64,000 nucleotides of DNA from Costus lasius (taxonomy: Eukaryota; Streptophyta; Magnoliopsida; Zingiberales; Costaceae), in the NCBI GenBank assembly GCA_027563935.2, contig CM050450.1:5129957-5193956 (forward strand), given 5' to 3'. Below the pieces are notes generated by a model, which saw only the letters and a list, made by a program, of their open reading frames with translations, did not search any database and was not told the DNA's origin. The position numbers and the translations under genes were made by a program. Shown piece after piece: positions 32,601-44,379 of the stretch (positions within the stretch are counted from its first letter, which is position 1; every line of letters starts with the position of its first letter).

Positions 32601-35600
32601 GGATGTGCTAGCACTAAGAAGGTGGTTGAATCTATTGAAGACGCAGTTCCTCCTGTTGAAGCTGATTTTATTTCAGAGGCAGAAATAGCAAGAAAGGTCC
32701 TTGATAACTTGATCAAATCTTCTACCCGTGTATCTGATTCACCACAAGGTGTGGAATCTGTGACAAACGAAAGAGTTTCAGAGTTACAGAAAACAGATCC
32801 TGCTAAAGTAAAAGAATCTTTAGTGCAAACAAAGAAAGTTGGAATATTTGAGAAACGATTGGAAGCTGATGAAAAGGAATTTGGGAAAAAAGAGAAGGAT
32901 TTGGATAAAACAGTTTTCATAAGCAACCTTCCTTTTGAAATTGACAGTGAGGAGGTGAAGCAGAAATTCTCTTCGTTTGGAAAGGTGCAAACTTTTCTTC
33001 CGGTCATCCATAAACTCACAAAGTACGTTGAAGTTTACGTTTCTGGTTGTACTTTTGTTTTTTACTTTTAAATGCCTTCTCATAATGTTGTTGGAGTCAG
33101 GCGGGGACCTCCCAATGTGTCTTTTTCTTGAAGTTAATATGATCATAATTGCTCGTGCAGGCGACCTAGAGGAACTGCCTTCTTGACATTTGATAGTCCA
33201 TCTGCAGTTGATGCTGCTATTTCTGCAGCAAATGCTGCGCCTGGTTTAATAATTAAGGGGCGAACGCTAAAAGTTTTGAAAGCTTTAGACAAGGACTCAG
33301 TTCATAAAAAAGAACTCCAAAAGTTTAAGAACGAGGTTCATGATAGACGCAATCTGTATCTAGCGAAGGTGCATTTTTCTCAACTTTTCTAACTGCGTGT
33401 CCTTCCTTGACTCAGGCTTTTACTCTTAAGATTACAACACAATCCTGGTGCAGGAAGGTGAGATAGTTGCCGGAACACCCGCTGCAGAAGGTGTATCGGA
33501 ACATGATATTAAAAGACGTGAAATGTAATGCTTCCTCGACTATTCAAACTTTTCCTTTTGCGATTTCTAAGAAACTATCATGTAGCATGTTCTACCGTTG
33601 TGTGCTAGTACTCTTAATATCGGACCTTTCTCAGAGTATTTCTACCTCATTTATTTTCATTTAGATTTTAACTTTTTCAAAAAAGGTAGGAAAAAGAGTT
33701 TTTGTTCCATTTTCAGGTCCACAACGTAACATTGATTCATGTTCCTCCAAAAATAAATTTTACTAACATTCTAAGTCAATCTCACAGGTTAATGATGAAG
33801 AAGATGGAAATGCTTCAATCTCCAAAATTTCATGTATCAAAGACTAGGTTAATTATCTACAATTTGCCAAAGACGATGACTCCAGAACAAGTGAGGAAAT
33901 TATGTGTCGATGCAGTTGTTTCCCGTGCTTCTAAGCAGAAACCAGTCATTCAAAAGGTTGTGAATTGATTTTTGTTCACCTTCCAATTCAGCTATGTTGA
34001 CTAGTAATATGTTTGAACTTTGAACAGGTAAAGCTCTTGAAGGATGTGAAGAAAGGAAAAGTTATTATCAAGAAACATTCCCGTGGTGTAGCTTTCGTTG
34101 ATTTCACAGAACATGAACATGCACTTGTAGCGCTAAGGGTTCTGAACAACAATCCTGGTAAGTTATGATGTTTAATTTTTTTTGCCTTCAGTACCAGTTT
34201 AAAATGAAGTGCTGCACAATGATCTACTGAATGATACATGTTGGAAGTGTTCTCCAGCTGACACTTTCAAGTGATGCATCGTTTACACATAATTACTCGG
34301 CTTTATTTGATAATTCTACTTTCTCGACTTTACAACAACTCTTTATAGTGTGGTCGTATATGTTTCATATTCTCTACACAATCATACATATGGTTTCAAC
34401 TAGAACATATCATCATCTACTATGTAATATTTGTTTCCTTTGTTGTTCCTTCAATATTTAGCTCTGTAATATCAATTTTTTGGAACAGAAATTTGAGTAG
34501 AGCTGACCATTTAGTCATGCGAGTTATGCTGTTCGTTAACTTGCTTCTATGCCATTCACTTTGTTCCTGCGTTTCTAATAATGCACACCCATCCAGAACT
34601 TTTGGAAAGCTGACATGCATTCTCAGGCCTCAGCTGAAAGTCAAACTGTAAATCAATGTACACCTATGGCTTCTTCGGTTCCTCCTACTTTATTCTTATG
34701 TTACTTCTTTTTGTTAGATTTTGTGATTATTATCTAGTTAATTTTCTTATAATCTATACTTATAGGTTGTTGACGAGCTAGTTACTACCCAAACAAATGT
34801 TTGTAATTAGGCACTTAAATGATCACCTTTTACTGTACTAGTGTTAATCATACAAATCCCGTTGTGTCAATATCGTTTGGAATAGACATCTGACCTTGTA
34901 CTTGTTTTTTTCCACAGAAACCTTTGGCCCGGAGCATCGTCCTATTGTAGAGTTTGCTCTTGACAACATTCAAAAATTAAGAGAATATAATGCTAAACGA
35001 GAATCTAGTAAAGGGAGCAACCCCAACCTAGAGGGTGGAGAAAGAAATTCTCAAGAAAGGTTTCCAACACAAACCACGAAGGTAGACGCAGACGACTTGG
35101 CTGAAAAATCAAAGAACGCAAAGCGGAAGAGAATTCGTAAGGTAACTGAACCCGCTGAAGGAGTCAGCTTGGAGCAAAGGTTCACTTCTGAGAACGCTGA
35201 TCCAGAAGCCAAGGGAAGGGAAGGCAAGCAAAACAAGAAACAGAAAAGAGCTGCGCGAAGAGGAAAGGCTGACTCTTCCACCAAATCCAATCATTTTTCG
35301 CCGAAAAGGGAATCGAACAAAATGCAGACGGGCAAATTTGCTGAAGCAAAGCAGCCAAATGAAAAGAAACAGGTACAATTCGCTCATCAACACTTGTACG
35401 TATCGCTTCAGTTTTGCAACGCGCGATATGATAATTCTGCAACTTATTGCAGGTGGATAAGCCCAGACAGCATACCGCAGAATCTGCTTCTAAGAAAAGG
35501 AAGACGACGCACAAATCTGTTCTTCATTCGCAACTACAAAATCCGCCTAGAAATCCGAAGAAGAGAAAGGGCTCGTCAGGCGAGGAAATAGTCGATAAAT

Positions 35601-35716
35601 TGGATGTGTTAATTGAGCAGTATCGTTCCAAATTCTCACACCGTGCTTCAGACAAAAGTAAGGATGCTACAGGCTCTGGTAATAAAGTCAGAAGATGGTT
35701 TGAATCAGCAACCTGA
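23601..35716 (+). CDS. RBM28: RBM28/Nop4-type nucleolar RNA-binding protein, 19 exons
   Basis: I traced 19 exons, all with GT..AG introns and consistent phase, total 970 aa: 23601-23708, 23807-23867, 27475-27511, 28210-28340, 28450-28548, 28619-28712, 29277-29410, 30497-30636, 31171-31221, 31305-31387, 31466-31520, 31594-31702, 32509-33022, 33161-33368, 33454-33524, 33788-33956, 34028-34157, 34918-35372, 35453-35716. RRM units: about 21-90 ([17 protein letters not shown]), 178-270 (RTVVFGNL, degenerate), 275-360 ([17 protein letters not shown]), 500-590 ([17 protein letters not shown]) and 650-740 ([16 protein letters not shown]). The C-terminus is Lys/Arg-rich, with KRKR-type nuclear signals, and ends [10 protein letters not shown]. 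It corresponds to Arabidopsis At2g21440 (about 1000 aa) and yeast Nop4, needed for 60S ribosome assembly. Exon 4's end is ambiguous by a few bases. Confidence 0.9.
24010..24740. repeat. Intron 2 duplication, copy A
   Basis: Diverged copy of the segment at 25815-27235 in the same intron. Matching landmarks: CATAAAATTAATATATGATGGATAATGT (in parts) with 25840-25875, AGCTCTGATGTTGTGG with the 25905-25920 region, and TTTTGTGATTGCATTGTCTCAT (in parts) with 27205-27225. Order and spacing agree once a later insertion in copy B is removed. Confidence 0.6.
25988..26922. mobile_element. Non-autonomous hAT-like element with 8-bp TSD
   Basis: Begins TAGGGTTGAGCATGAT and ends ATTTTGCTCACCCCTA, whose complement is TAGGGGTGAGCAAAAT: imperfect terminal inverted repeats of the plant hAT type. 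The flanking 8 bases are ATATGGAC (25980-25987) and ATATGAAC (26923-26930), seven of eight identical. No transposase is encoded. It sits in RBM28 intron 2 and contains a second nested element at 26648-26831. Confidence 0.82.
26648..26831. mobile_element. Mutator-like MITE nested in the hAT element
   Basis: 184 bp with terminal inverted repeats GGAAAAAACTTCTCAG (16 bases, perfect). Flanks CAAAATTAT (26639-26647) and CAAAAGTAT (26832-26840) match at eight of nine positions, a 9-bp duplication as made by Mutator-like transposases. The interior has a further palindrome around GGTAGAACC / TCTACCTTA. Confidence 0.75.
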
Positions 35717-36188
35717 TCGCCAATAGTATTTGATGTTTCGTATATTGTAATAGAAGGCTTCGTATTGAAGTTCTCCCTGTAGGAGTATCAAAACCAAGCC
35801 CAAGTTGGTGTTGTATCAACCTAAATTCTTTATTTCCTTTTAAGTTTTATTATATTCTGTACCTGAAAATATTCGATATATAATTCCCCTTAACTAATAG
35901 ATGGGAGATTTATCCGTCAGCAGCCTGTTTGATGTCTCGACCGAGGCAGCATATCATCATGCATAAGGTGACGCTTCATCTGACGGAAGCTGCGATTCAC
36001 AGTTTCACACTGGCCCGCTATCATCCTGCAACCAGTAGGGGGAGTGCGGCCCTTGGTTCATTGAATCCGGATGCATTCCCTTTCCTCTTCTTCATCGGCC
36101 TATATTATTTAGGGGTTTCCAATTTCTGTCGAGATCATCTCAGCCAAGCAAATTGAGATCCTCGATCCTTCAATTTCGATTGCCCGCA
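35717..36188. other. RBM28 3' UTR and LSU promoter region
   Basis: Short interval between the RBM28-like stop codon and the LSU-like start. A weak TATA-like TATATTATTT occurs near 36100, about 90 bases before the LSU ATG. No other feature is recognised. Confidence 0.4.
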
Positions 36189-36536
36189 ATGGGTAAAAAT
36201 GTAGACGCCGCCGCAAGGCGAGGGCTAGGAGTGGCGAATTCGGCGGAGGTGGAGGACCTGAGGCGGCGCAATGCGGAGCTCGTGCGAGAGGTGGCTGAGC
36301 TGCGGGAGAGGGAGGAGGCGATGAGGGCAGAGCTAGAGCGCACGAGGGCGCGGCTGCAGGTGGCGGAGGAGGCGGAGGAACGCCTGTGCGTCGAGCTCGG
36401 CGAGCTCGAGGCGGAGGCCCTCGCACATGCTCGCGCCTGCCACCTCCGGATCAGGGAGCTTTCCGATCAGCTTGAACTCGCCCGCCGCGCCATCCTTAAC
36501 CACTCTTCTTCCTCCCTCTCCTCTTTCTCTGATTGA
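36189..36536 (+). CDS. LSU: RESPONSE TO LOW SULFUR (LSU)-like coiled-coil protein
   Basis: Intronless, 115 aa from the ATG at 36189 (an upstream in-frame ATG at 36153 would add 12 residues). Almost the whole protein is a charged alpha-helical coiled coil: LRRRNAELVREVAELREREE, followed by RLQVAEEAEERLCVELGELE, the family's most conserved block, then EALAHARACHLRIRELSDQLELA. This matches plant LSU proteins: small, plant-specific, sulfur-starvation-induced proteins that homo- and heterodimerise and act as stress-signalling hubs. The Ser-rich tail SSSSLSSFSD is less conserved. Very high GC. Confidence 0.85.
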   Translation: MGKNVDAAARRGLGVANSAEVEDLRRRNAELVREVAELREREEAMRAELERTRARLQVAEEAEERLCVELGELEAEALAHARACHLRIRELSDQLELARRAILNHSSSSLSSFSD

Positions 36537-37136
36537 CCATAGGGTCCATAGCCACCATGCTCACCCGGTCTGTTGACGGGCGGTTTCCGATGGATCACGT
36601 CGACCTTTTTTATTGTCGATTTGTGGAGTAGCGACGAACACGGGAGCGTGGGCTACAGAATTGAGTTTGGTGTGATCGGTTTCGCAGTGTTCAGCTCAAT
36701 CAAGTTTGGCGGAGCCGGATCCAGTAGCAGTATTTATTGTAAATTATAGTTTTCGATTGGTTCGAATGAATCTAATCAATTTGGGTTCTAAACCATTTAT
36801 AAGCTGATTTTTTTAAAACTTGAATCGAAAATTCAAGTGGCATAATCAATCGATAGGATCGTCTCGAAGAGCAACAGGACGACATTAAAGAGTTTGTTTT
36901 TTGTCTTGCAATCAAAGATCCACAAGCTTGAAACATCATTATCTATACACTACATACAACTAATAGAAACGATGCATTTCCTCCATAATTAGGTTATCAA
37001 TTACTTATTTACTTACATGTATTTATTGGATTGGATTCTTGGATTGGCTGTAAATTGTATTAGGCACATCTTTGATCTTTTAAATATAACCAAAGAAAAG
37101 TACCATTTAGTTAATTAACCATGCTTCTTTCACTGA
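36537..37136. other. Intergenic, LSU and pectinesterase convergent 3' ends
   Basis: 600 bases between two convergent genes, holding both 3' untranslated regions. Nothing else recognised. Confidence 0.5.
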
Positions 37137-39918
37137 CTATAAACCAGCCCAAAAGGGAACACCGGCCTCTCCAATCCAGTCATTGCCGCCCAAAAACCTC
37201 TCCACCGTGAACGCCGCCGCCTCCACCTCCCTCAGCACATGAAACCCCTTCCACCTGACCCTCCTCTCCGTTGCCGCCCCCGCTCCTGTATTCCCATACT
37301 CTCCGTAGAACACTGTATTGATGGCGAAGTCCCCGCTCCACCGGGCCCACCCCTCGGGATCCACCAGACCGTCCAGATCCGTCCTCAAGAACACCACCCT
37401 CGAGTACCTCTTCCACGGCCGCCCCAAGTAGCTCTTGAACGACCCCTTAGATCCCGCGAAATCCGCCGCCTGACGAACCCTAGACGCGTGAATCGAGATC
37501 CCTGTGCTCTCATTCGGGTCGTCGCGGCCCTGGGCGGTGATCGCGTTGGATTGGCCCGGCATCGGCCGGCGGACGTAGATGTCGCAGTTTTGGAGGACGA
37601 CGGCGGCGTTACCAAAGATGAAGTCGATCGTACCGTGGATTTGGCAGTCGCGGAAGAATTGGCGGAGCGAGTGGGCGAAGAGCGTGTCTTGGTGGCCTAT
37701 GAAGGCGCAGCGGTAGTAGACAGAGCGGTCGGAGGCTGAGGTCACGGCCACGGCCTGCTGTTTCGCTGGGCCGGCGGTGTTCTCGAACGTGATGTCCCTT
37801 GCCCAGAAACCATCTCCAGTGACGCCTACAAAAATAAAAGGGGGCGCCGGTTGAATTTAAATGAATTCAAGGTGCAACATGGAAAAAGGTATCTACTTCT
37901 AACCGCCAAACGTTTATATGAATATGTATAGTAGTTGGTACTCGGTAAATTGCCTTTCTAGTAAACCATATTGCAGATAAGACCTTATATTTTTGAAATA
38001 AGATGGAGACTCTAACTCAAAATGGTATAAAATTCTGTTACTATCGTATTTCATAACGTGCCATATTCGATGAAAATTATTTTTTAATACTTTATAATTT
38101 AATTTAAATGTTTTAAAATATTTCTAAAACCTATATTTATATTTCACAAAACTTTTAACTTTAATCTTAAAATTTAAAAAATTTAAACTATCAAATAAAA
38201 AAATTTATAATTAAATTTGCCATAAATTAAGTTACTATATCCTTGTAATTTACAGATAAAAGTGTGGTTTTATTAGCCTTGTATCTCTTCTGTAATTAAC
38301 CTCCTATTTCTATAAGATAGGTTAAGTGAATATTTGCATGAATTGTAAGTTATATCTTTTAATTTAAAAATTATTCTTCTGATTTCTATAGATTGTAAAT
38401 TACCTGATATTTTTCACTATCATATGCTTTGTTGGATGCATCTGGATTTTGTTAAAATCTAAAATAATGGTGTTATTTGTAATTTCAAAGTTCAGAGGCT
38501 AATTTTTTTAATTTACACAAACTAGAGTATTGATTTGTGATTTATATTTTTTATTTGATAGTGCTAACATTTGCCTTAGCAATTTTTTTTTCTTAATAGC
38601 TATCCTTGCATCTCGGTATCTCAATTTTCTTAGGAAAAAAATTATCAGGCAAAATGGAAGTATAATTAAGAAGGGATTAGAATTTACTCAATAAGAGGGG
38701 CAAGTAAAAAAAATAGCTCTATTTTATGTTCATACTGAAGGTAGCGGAGCTGAAGGTGGTGAAGCCGTCGCGGACGCTGCGGTACCCGGTGACGATGGTC
38801 TTGCCGATGCCGTCTCCGACGAACATGATGTTCTTCATGTTGATCTCGACGTGCTCCTTGTACGTGCCGGATTTCACGTGCACTACCAGTCTTCTACCAT
38901 TGCTTTGCTGCCATTTGCGGAGAGCAGCTACTGCTCCGTTGATGGTGTTGTAGTTCCCTGATCCATCTTGAGCCACAATGATAGCTGCTTTGTTCTTGGA
39001 TGAGCTCCACGAGGTCAAGAGTCCGGCGGTAGGGCTTGTAGAATTCCAGTGAGGCTGGTCATCTTTTGCTGTTGAAAGCAATGTAGATGTCTGATCAATA
39101 ATTGGCTCAATCGTTAAACATATTTTGGCGTTTGGACCAATGAATGACAAGGTACATGTGCCACTTGACTGCTAATTTCGCTTATATTCAAATGTGTTAT
39201 TCGTATTCCAATGGTTAATTGTGTAAATAAGATTACACTGGTTATGTAGGTCATTCGGGCTGATTTCTGACACCATTGACAAATGGTGGTGTTCGGAGAG
39301 TGTTTAATTTACACCATCACTTTATGTTTGCCACTCCGTATGGCCACGGCTACTCTGATTATATAATCAATTTTTTTTACTTGATTATGTTGATGAGCAG
39401 CGTAGAATTATTACGACTCAATAGTTGATATCTTTAACTCTTAATTTACCGCTAACAAGTCTTTGCTTAAACTCACTGATCTGCTTGTGACGAGCCGGCG
39501 ATGCCTGCAGCAACAGGGCCTGCCGTAGCGCCGCCGTCGTCCTTTGACTCGTCGCCGCTGGCGGCCCGCTCAAGTTCCTCCATTGCAGGCTCTCAATGCA
39601 CGTCCGGTGGCTGGTCAACGCCGCACTAAGCCACGCGCGTGCGTCCTCCGAATGGTATTCCCAAGTCAGCCGCCGGAGCCGCCGCTCGCTTTTCTCGTAC
39701 AGCAGCACACAATCGGTTAACGTCACGCTACCGCTGACCGCATAAGATTCCGCCGCCCAGTCCCTCGCACTTGTAAGAGCGCCACGTGCCTTGCGAATCG
39801 CCTCTTCGCTCTCCTTCTTTTGTCTGTCGACTTCGGGGTAAGGAGAGAAGGCGGCGGCCGCCGCTGCAAGAACTAGGAGAAGAGGCAGCAAAGAGTAAGC
39901 AGCTCGTGAACAAGCCAT
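37137..39918 (-). CDS. Pectinesterase with N-terminal inhibitor domain (PMEI-PME)
   Basis: Three exons by my splicing: 39918-39450, 39068-38736 and 37825-37137, phases consistent, 496 aa. Residues 1-24 are a signal peptide (hydrophobic LLPLLLVLAAAAAAF). Residues about 30-150 form the inhibitor-like pro-domain (TDCVLLYEKSERRLRRL, DARAWLSAALTSHRTC). The catalytic domain starts about 186 (IIVAQDGSGNY). All five pectinesterase signatures are present: GTYKE, QQAVAV, QDTL (D314, general acid), DFIFG (D335, nucleophile) and LGRPW (R403). It demethylesterifies cell-wall homogalacturonan. The second intron falls at the family's conserved site after SATF. The usual basic Arg-Arg-Leu-Leu processing motif between the two halves is not visible (SPTAGLLTSW instead). 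The exon 1-2 junction is the least certain part. Confidence 0.87.
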
Positions 39919-39954
39919 TATTCGTGTTAATTTTGTTTTGCAAACTAGTGCTTG

Positions 39955-39968
39955 TTTATATATATAGT
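39955..39968 (-). promoter_or_regulatory. TATA-like element of the pectinesterase gene
   Basis: ACTATATATATAAAC on the minus strand, about 40 bases upstream of the ATG at 39918. If used, the 5' leader is very short. Position-based call only. Confidence 0.35.
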
Positions 39969-41362
39969 TAAGTAAACACACGCATGCTGATCGAGGGAGT
40001 GTACATGTGTGTAGATGCATGCAGGGAAAACCAAGTGTCAAGCAACAGGAGAAGCTGGCGCTGGGGGGAGAGAGAGAGAGAGAGAGCGTGCACCATGTGT
40101 TCCTTCGTTGGTTGCTACCCGGGGAATTTCCCGCTTGTATTGCACAAGTTTCAGGTCGGTTTCATTTGGTTTCTTTCCCTTGCGTGCTGGCTTAAGCTAT
40201 CTGATCGGAACACTTAGATTTTAGTTCGTCTGATTAGCAGCACAAACAGCAAGATGGATGACTCCTAATGGGCTATACAAAAAGATTTGTTTAGCTCACT
40301 TTAGCCCACAAAATTCGTTGGGCAGGCTCAATGTATGCCAGGCAATTCCAGAAAAATATCTTATACGATTTGAGGCAGTTCTAAGATCTCATTCGAATGG
40401 TTTAGTAAACTCCACAGTTGTGTTACTTAAAACTTGATGGGTCAACCTAAGACAAAGTTTAAACCTTCGAACCAAAATGAAATTCTCTCTTTTCTAAATC
40501 TCCATCTGTATTCGTCTGAAATTTGCAGTCTTTGATACACAAATGATGTCTCACACTTGCTATGTTCATAATAAATATCATAATTTGTTTACTTCCTAAT
40601 TATCCACTATAGTTTCATCATCTTCCTATTGTCAAAAAATGTATAACTAGGACATCAACATGGCATGTACCAAAGTTCACCAGGCTGATGAAAACTATGG
40701 AGTTTGTGCCTCTTCAGAATGAAATTCTTGATGTGGTAGATTTGTTAGCTGCTGATTGACTCTCATAGGTGCCACATTCCGTAGCCATTGTTTTCTTATG
40801 CACTGGGCATTACATCCATGTCATTCTGAATTTTATTAGCCGCACACCTACAGTGTATTTAGTCATTTTGGTATGATGACTTTGGAGTCCTACTGTCCAG
40901 CATTGATTTTAGAGGAATAAAAATCAACAACTTTCCTTTCCATGCTTTGTTTCTCAAATAAAGAAATCAAAATATCCTCTTTACCCATCTAGCACGAAAA
41001 TTGCATTCCCAGAATGTCTCTAGCATGCATTAGAAGGGAGTCGAATCTTAGGTATCTTTTCATTTCTCAGAGTTCACTATCCTATAATAGTGATGACCTA
41101 AATGGTTGTCTGCAGATTTTGCACTTCTTTCTATGGATGCTTTCTACCCTCAAATACTAATTCAATTAGTATTTTTTATACCTATGACCTTAACATCTAT
41201 TAACTGATACATTATTTTAGACTACCAGTCTTCTGCAGCATATCATTTAGCACTTTGTATTTCGGTATTTGAATGTAAACCATAGGCACTTTTTGGTCCT
41301 ATTACATGGTAGGTATCCCAACAATGTTGCCTCTTGATGCAAAACACTGTTTTTCCTTCCAG
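39969..41362. other. Intergenic, no gene recognised
   Basis: Starts with a (GA)n run near 40069-40086, probably in the pectinesterase upstream region. The rest is AT-rich without recognisable coding segments or element ends. Confidence 0.5.
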
Positions 41363-41550
41363 ATTGATGAACTGATTGGTCAAGCTCAAGCAACAAGATC
41401 AGATTTTGGATCACAAAGGGCTTTTTTTACTTGATGTTCATTGGAAAAGTAGAGAAGCTATGTGTGATTTCATGCCTTCTTGACACGTACAGAATGCACT
41501 CCACCGTCGAGACACTGTCATCTATTTATATATATGCTGTACTGGATGCT
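41363..41550 (+). pseudogene. Golgi SNARE (GOS12-like) gene fragment
   Basis: An exon-like block begins after a good acceptor (TTCCTTCCAG) at 41363 and reads IDELIGQAQATRSDFGSQR, the conserved segment that precedes the SNARE helix in plant GOS12-type Golgi SNAREs (family recalled from memory). A run of T at 41423-41430 is followed by a stop at 41432-41434, and the expected continuation appears only in shifted frames (GKV near 41442; RRDTVI near 41503-41520, where the family has RSRDTLIL before its membrane anchor). Upstream exons are not seen. It is a broken fragment, not a working gene. Confidence 0.6.
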
Positions 41551-41560
41551 TGACTAACTT

Positions 41561-44122
41561 TGTGATCAGAAGGAATGTTTCAAAGCACTCTTATCCTTTC
41601 TGGTCGTTGAAGTATGCTCCCTGTTCCTAGTTATCTCTATTGACTTTCAGAATGATCATTTGCCGAGGTATTCGAGGACACTGGCTTGTTTGTGCTTCCC
41701 GTCATGCCGCGGAAACATGTAATCAACACTCTGCCCTTCTCTAATATCAACCAATGTTAGAATTTATATATAATATGGTGTATTTGTACCATGTGATTTT
41801 GTTTATAAGTCGATAGCGCTCTTCTTTTCTTTTAATTTTCTATTTCAGATTCAGTGCATTATTCACAGTTAATAGTGCTGTGAATGGTTCACAGTTGATC
41901 TTGTCCCACTTATCCTGCAAACCAATGTGTTCATGCGAGATAAGCTCTCCATACTGATTCACAGTTTTTTTTTTTTGAATCATTTGCTATTAAAAAAGAG
42001 AAAGAGAAGCCATATGACCCACACTTCAAATGATTGTGCACCACATGGGTCAACTAGACACGTCAGGTCAACTTTGATATGGGGCTCCAATTATGACTGT
42101 GAAATCATTTAATTTGATCTACCGCTCACTAAAATACTACCTCTAATTTATTAAAGAGCATAATTGCGAGGGGAGCTTGAAACTCCTTGAGGTCATGGAA
42201 TTTCAACTATAGGATCACTTTAAGCACTGTTAACCAAAAATAGAAGCTGCCAAAATTTTTCTCGTTGCTTGACAAGGACACTAACAACAAAATTATCCCT
42301 TTCTTTCCACCATTAATTTTGTGGAAGGATGCACCAAGAAGAGGGCATTTCTCTCAAGATATTGCTTGCAATGCAGGAAGTCCTCCAAGGTGAGGAAAGA
42401 ACTTGTCTCAGTCCTCTTTTCCTAGCCACCAACACTTGCCTAATCTATATATAAAGAGATTAGTGAGAAGAAACAACAAAAAAGTTGATTAATTAACTCC
42501 TCCAAAGAAAGCTTATTGCAAGACAACGGAGGCGTATCACTTTCTAGTTTCCATCTATATGAGGGGGGCACATGGAGCTTGAAGTAAACTAAGCTAATCT
42601 TTACATCTTGTCCAATTGGCCACATCATAGTTCTATTTATTAAAAACTAAAGGAAAGCACCGGCCTTGTGCATCCTTCCCATCTCTTCTCACACAAAACT
42701 CTCGAGCTTTCTTTTTATACATGGACAAGGGGACATCCTTACATGCCATATTGTCCTTGTCCCTTTTAGTCTTGGGGGCCACCACACTTGCCCCCTCTCC
42801 TTGTCCTTAACTTTTCTTAGAGCCTAAAGGATCGATTGCCCTATAAACATGTGGGAGACTAGCCATTAGCTAATTATTGATTGCCACATCGCTTGAGTAA
42901 AGAGAAACAATTCAACTACCATCTACTAGAAGATTTATGTTTGAGAGACTTTGAGGAAAGTGAATGAGATGTAAAGAGTACTTGAATGTTAGTCATTGGT
43001 TTGGTGGGGGGACTAAAAAGTGTGAGAACGAGAAGCATTTCATCACATGAAACTTGCAAAGGAAAGTTTAAATTGTATTTATAAGAGACATAATGCTCTT
43101 TTAATAATATATATCAAGTAGAGGATACATTTTAAAACAATAATTATTCAAATATTAATGTCATTAGATCTAATTTAAAAAAGGTCTTACGTGCACCGTT
43201 AAATAGTTTTGAGATGCGTGTGTGCTATGGCTTTGGGATGCGCATATGAAAATACACAACTCAAAACTATTTTAATGATGGATTAGCACTATGCATAGGA
43301 ATTTTAGGCATGGATCGTATCTAAAACATTTGCTCGATCTAATTCTCTTTTGAAAATATACCTTGATTCTAAATTTAATCAATCTTTAGTTTATTAATGC
43401 ATTTAAAACATTTTACTTCAACCGACGCCACAAATGCATTAATATGATTTATTTTATTCTTTAATAGGCAAATTTGTTTTTTTCTTTACCACTTGTCCAT
43501 TTCTTTTTATTTTAGAAAATGTTTTCTCAATTTCGCCGATTAATAACCTTTTAAATATTCACAAGAAAAGACTTCAATACATTTTAATATAATAAATAAT
43601 CATTTAACCAACAAATATCTATTTAATAAATAGAGTTGGATTTTTTTTTTTATAGCGATGAGATAGTACCCAACACAGTTGCATAGAATTAACCGTCACC
43701 TTGGCGCGATCGGGACCGTCCATATGGCAGTTGAATCCCAACGGCCACCATCGGACGGATGGAGTGCGGTGCACTCGGACTCCATATTGGGCCCCTCTGG
43801 ATGACCTCGATTGGCGAGCCCACACTTCCACCGTACCGAAAGGGGAAGCAATCTTGACCGTTGGAAACGTGAAGTTAACGACGTGGATGCTTCCTAGTCG
43901 TGGAGAAGGGCTCGTTTGATATATCGGGCGAGCAGACCGATTTTAGAGAAAGCGGAGATGATACCGGTATCTATGCGTGGCAACCGTGTGTGCCAGTGTA
44001 ACGGGGGCTTGGCTGGAAAGGGCAGGTAATAATTGTTATCTTTTGGGCGCCGATAAAACGCTTTCTCTTTCTCCGTTCTGCTGGTGCTGGTCTCTTTTTC
44101 ACATTTCCGAATCGGTTTAAAG
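41561..44122. other. Intergenic, no gene recognised
   Basis: About 2.5 kb, AT-rich, with short ORFs only. The last 500 bases rise in GC and form the upstream region of the GRAS gene. I see no paired element ends. Confidence 0.5.
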
Positions 44123-44129
44123 TATATAA
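44123..44129 (+). promoter_or_regulatory. TATA box of the HAM-like gene
   Basis: TATATAA about 250 bases before the start codon at 44380. The predicted leader includes the (AG)16 microsatellite at 44231-44262. Motif and position only. Confidence 0.4.
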
Positions 44130-44228
44130 CGGGAAAACACAAAACAGAAATGGAAAACAAAAAACACGGCAGAGGAGTACTGGGGGGTAAAGGGCGTTGC
44201 TTTCTTCCACGACTCCGCCATCGCTGCT

Positions 44229-44230
<2 letters not shown>

Positions 44231-44262
<32 letters not shown>
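44231..44262 (+). repeat. (AG)16 microsatellite in the HAM-like 5' leader
   Basis: Uninterrupted 32-base AG run. GA-rich leaders of developmental genes can bind BBR/BPC factors; that role is inference. Confidence 0.9.
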
Positions 44263-44265
<3 letters not shown>

Positions 44266-44379
44266 ACAGGTCTTTCTCACTTCTACTCCAAGCAATTTGC
44301 CAAACAGCTTGCAGGCAATGGTGCTTAGTGGAATTTGTGGGATTGAAGAGCAGAGGTGGGCGGTGGCGGAGATTGGTAG

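Noticed and set aside
34420..34620. Small ORFs in the 34158-34917 interval
   Set aside because: They lie in a phase-consistent intron of RBM28 and have no known similarity.
36109..36426. Pro-rich minus-strand ORF
   Set aside because: Antisense to the LSU-like coiled-coil gene; composition artefact.
37239..37739. 166-aa plus-strand ORF
   Set aside because: Antisense to pectinesterase exon 3, which has all catalytic motifs.
42440..42628. 62-aa minus-strand ORF
   Set aside because: Isolated, no conserved motif, AT-rich surroundings.
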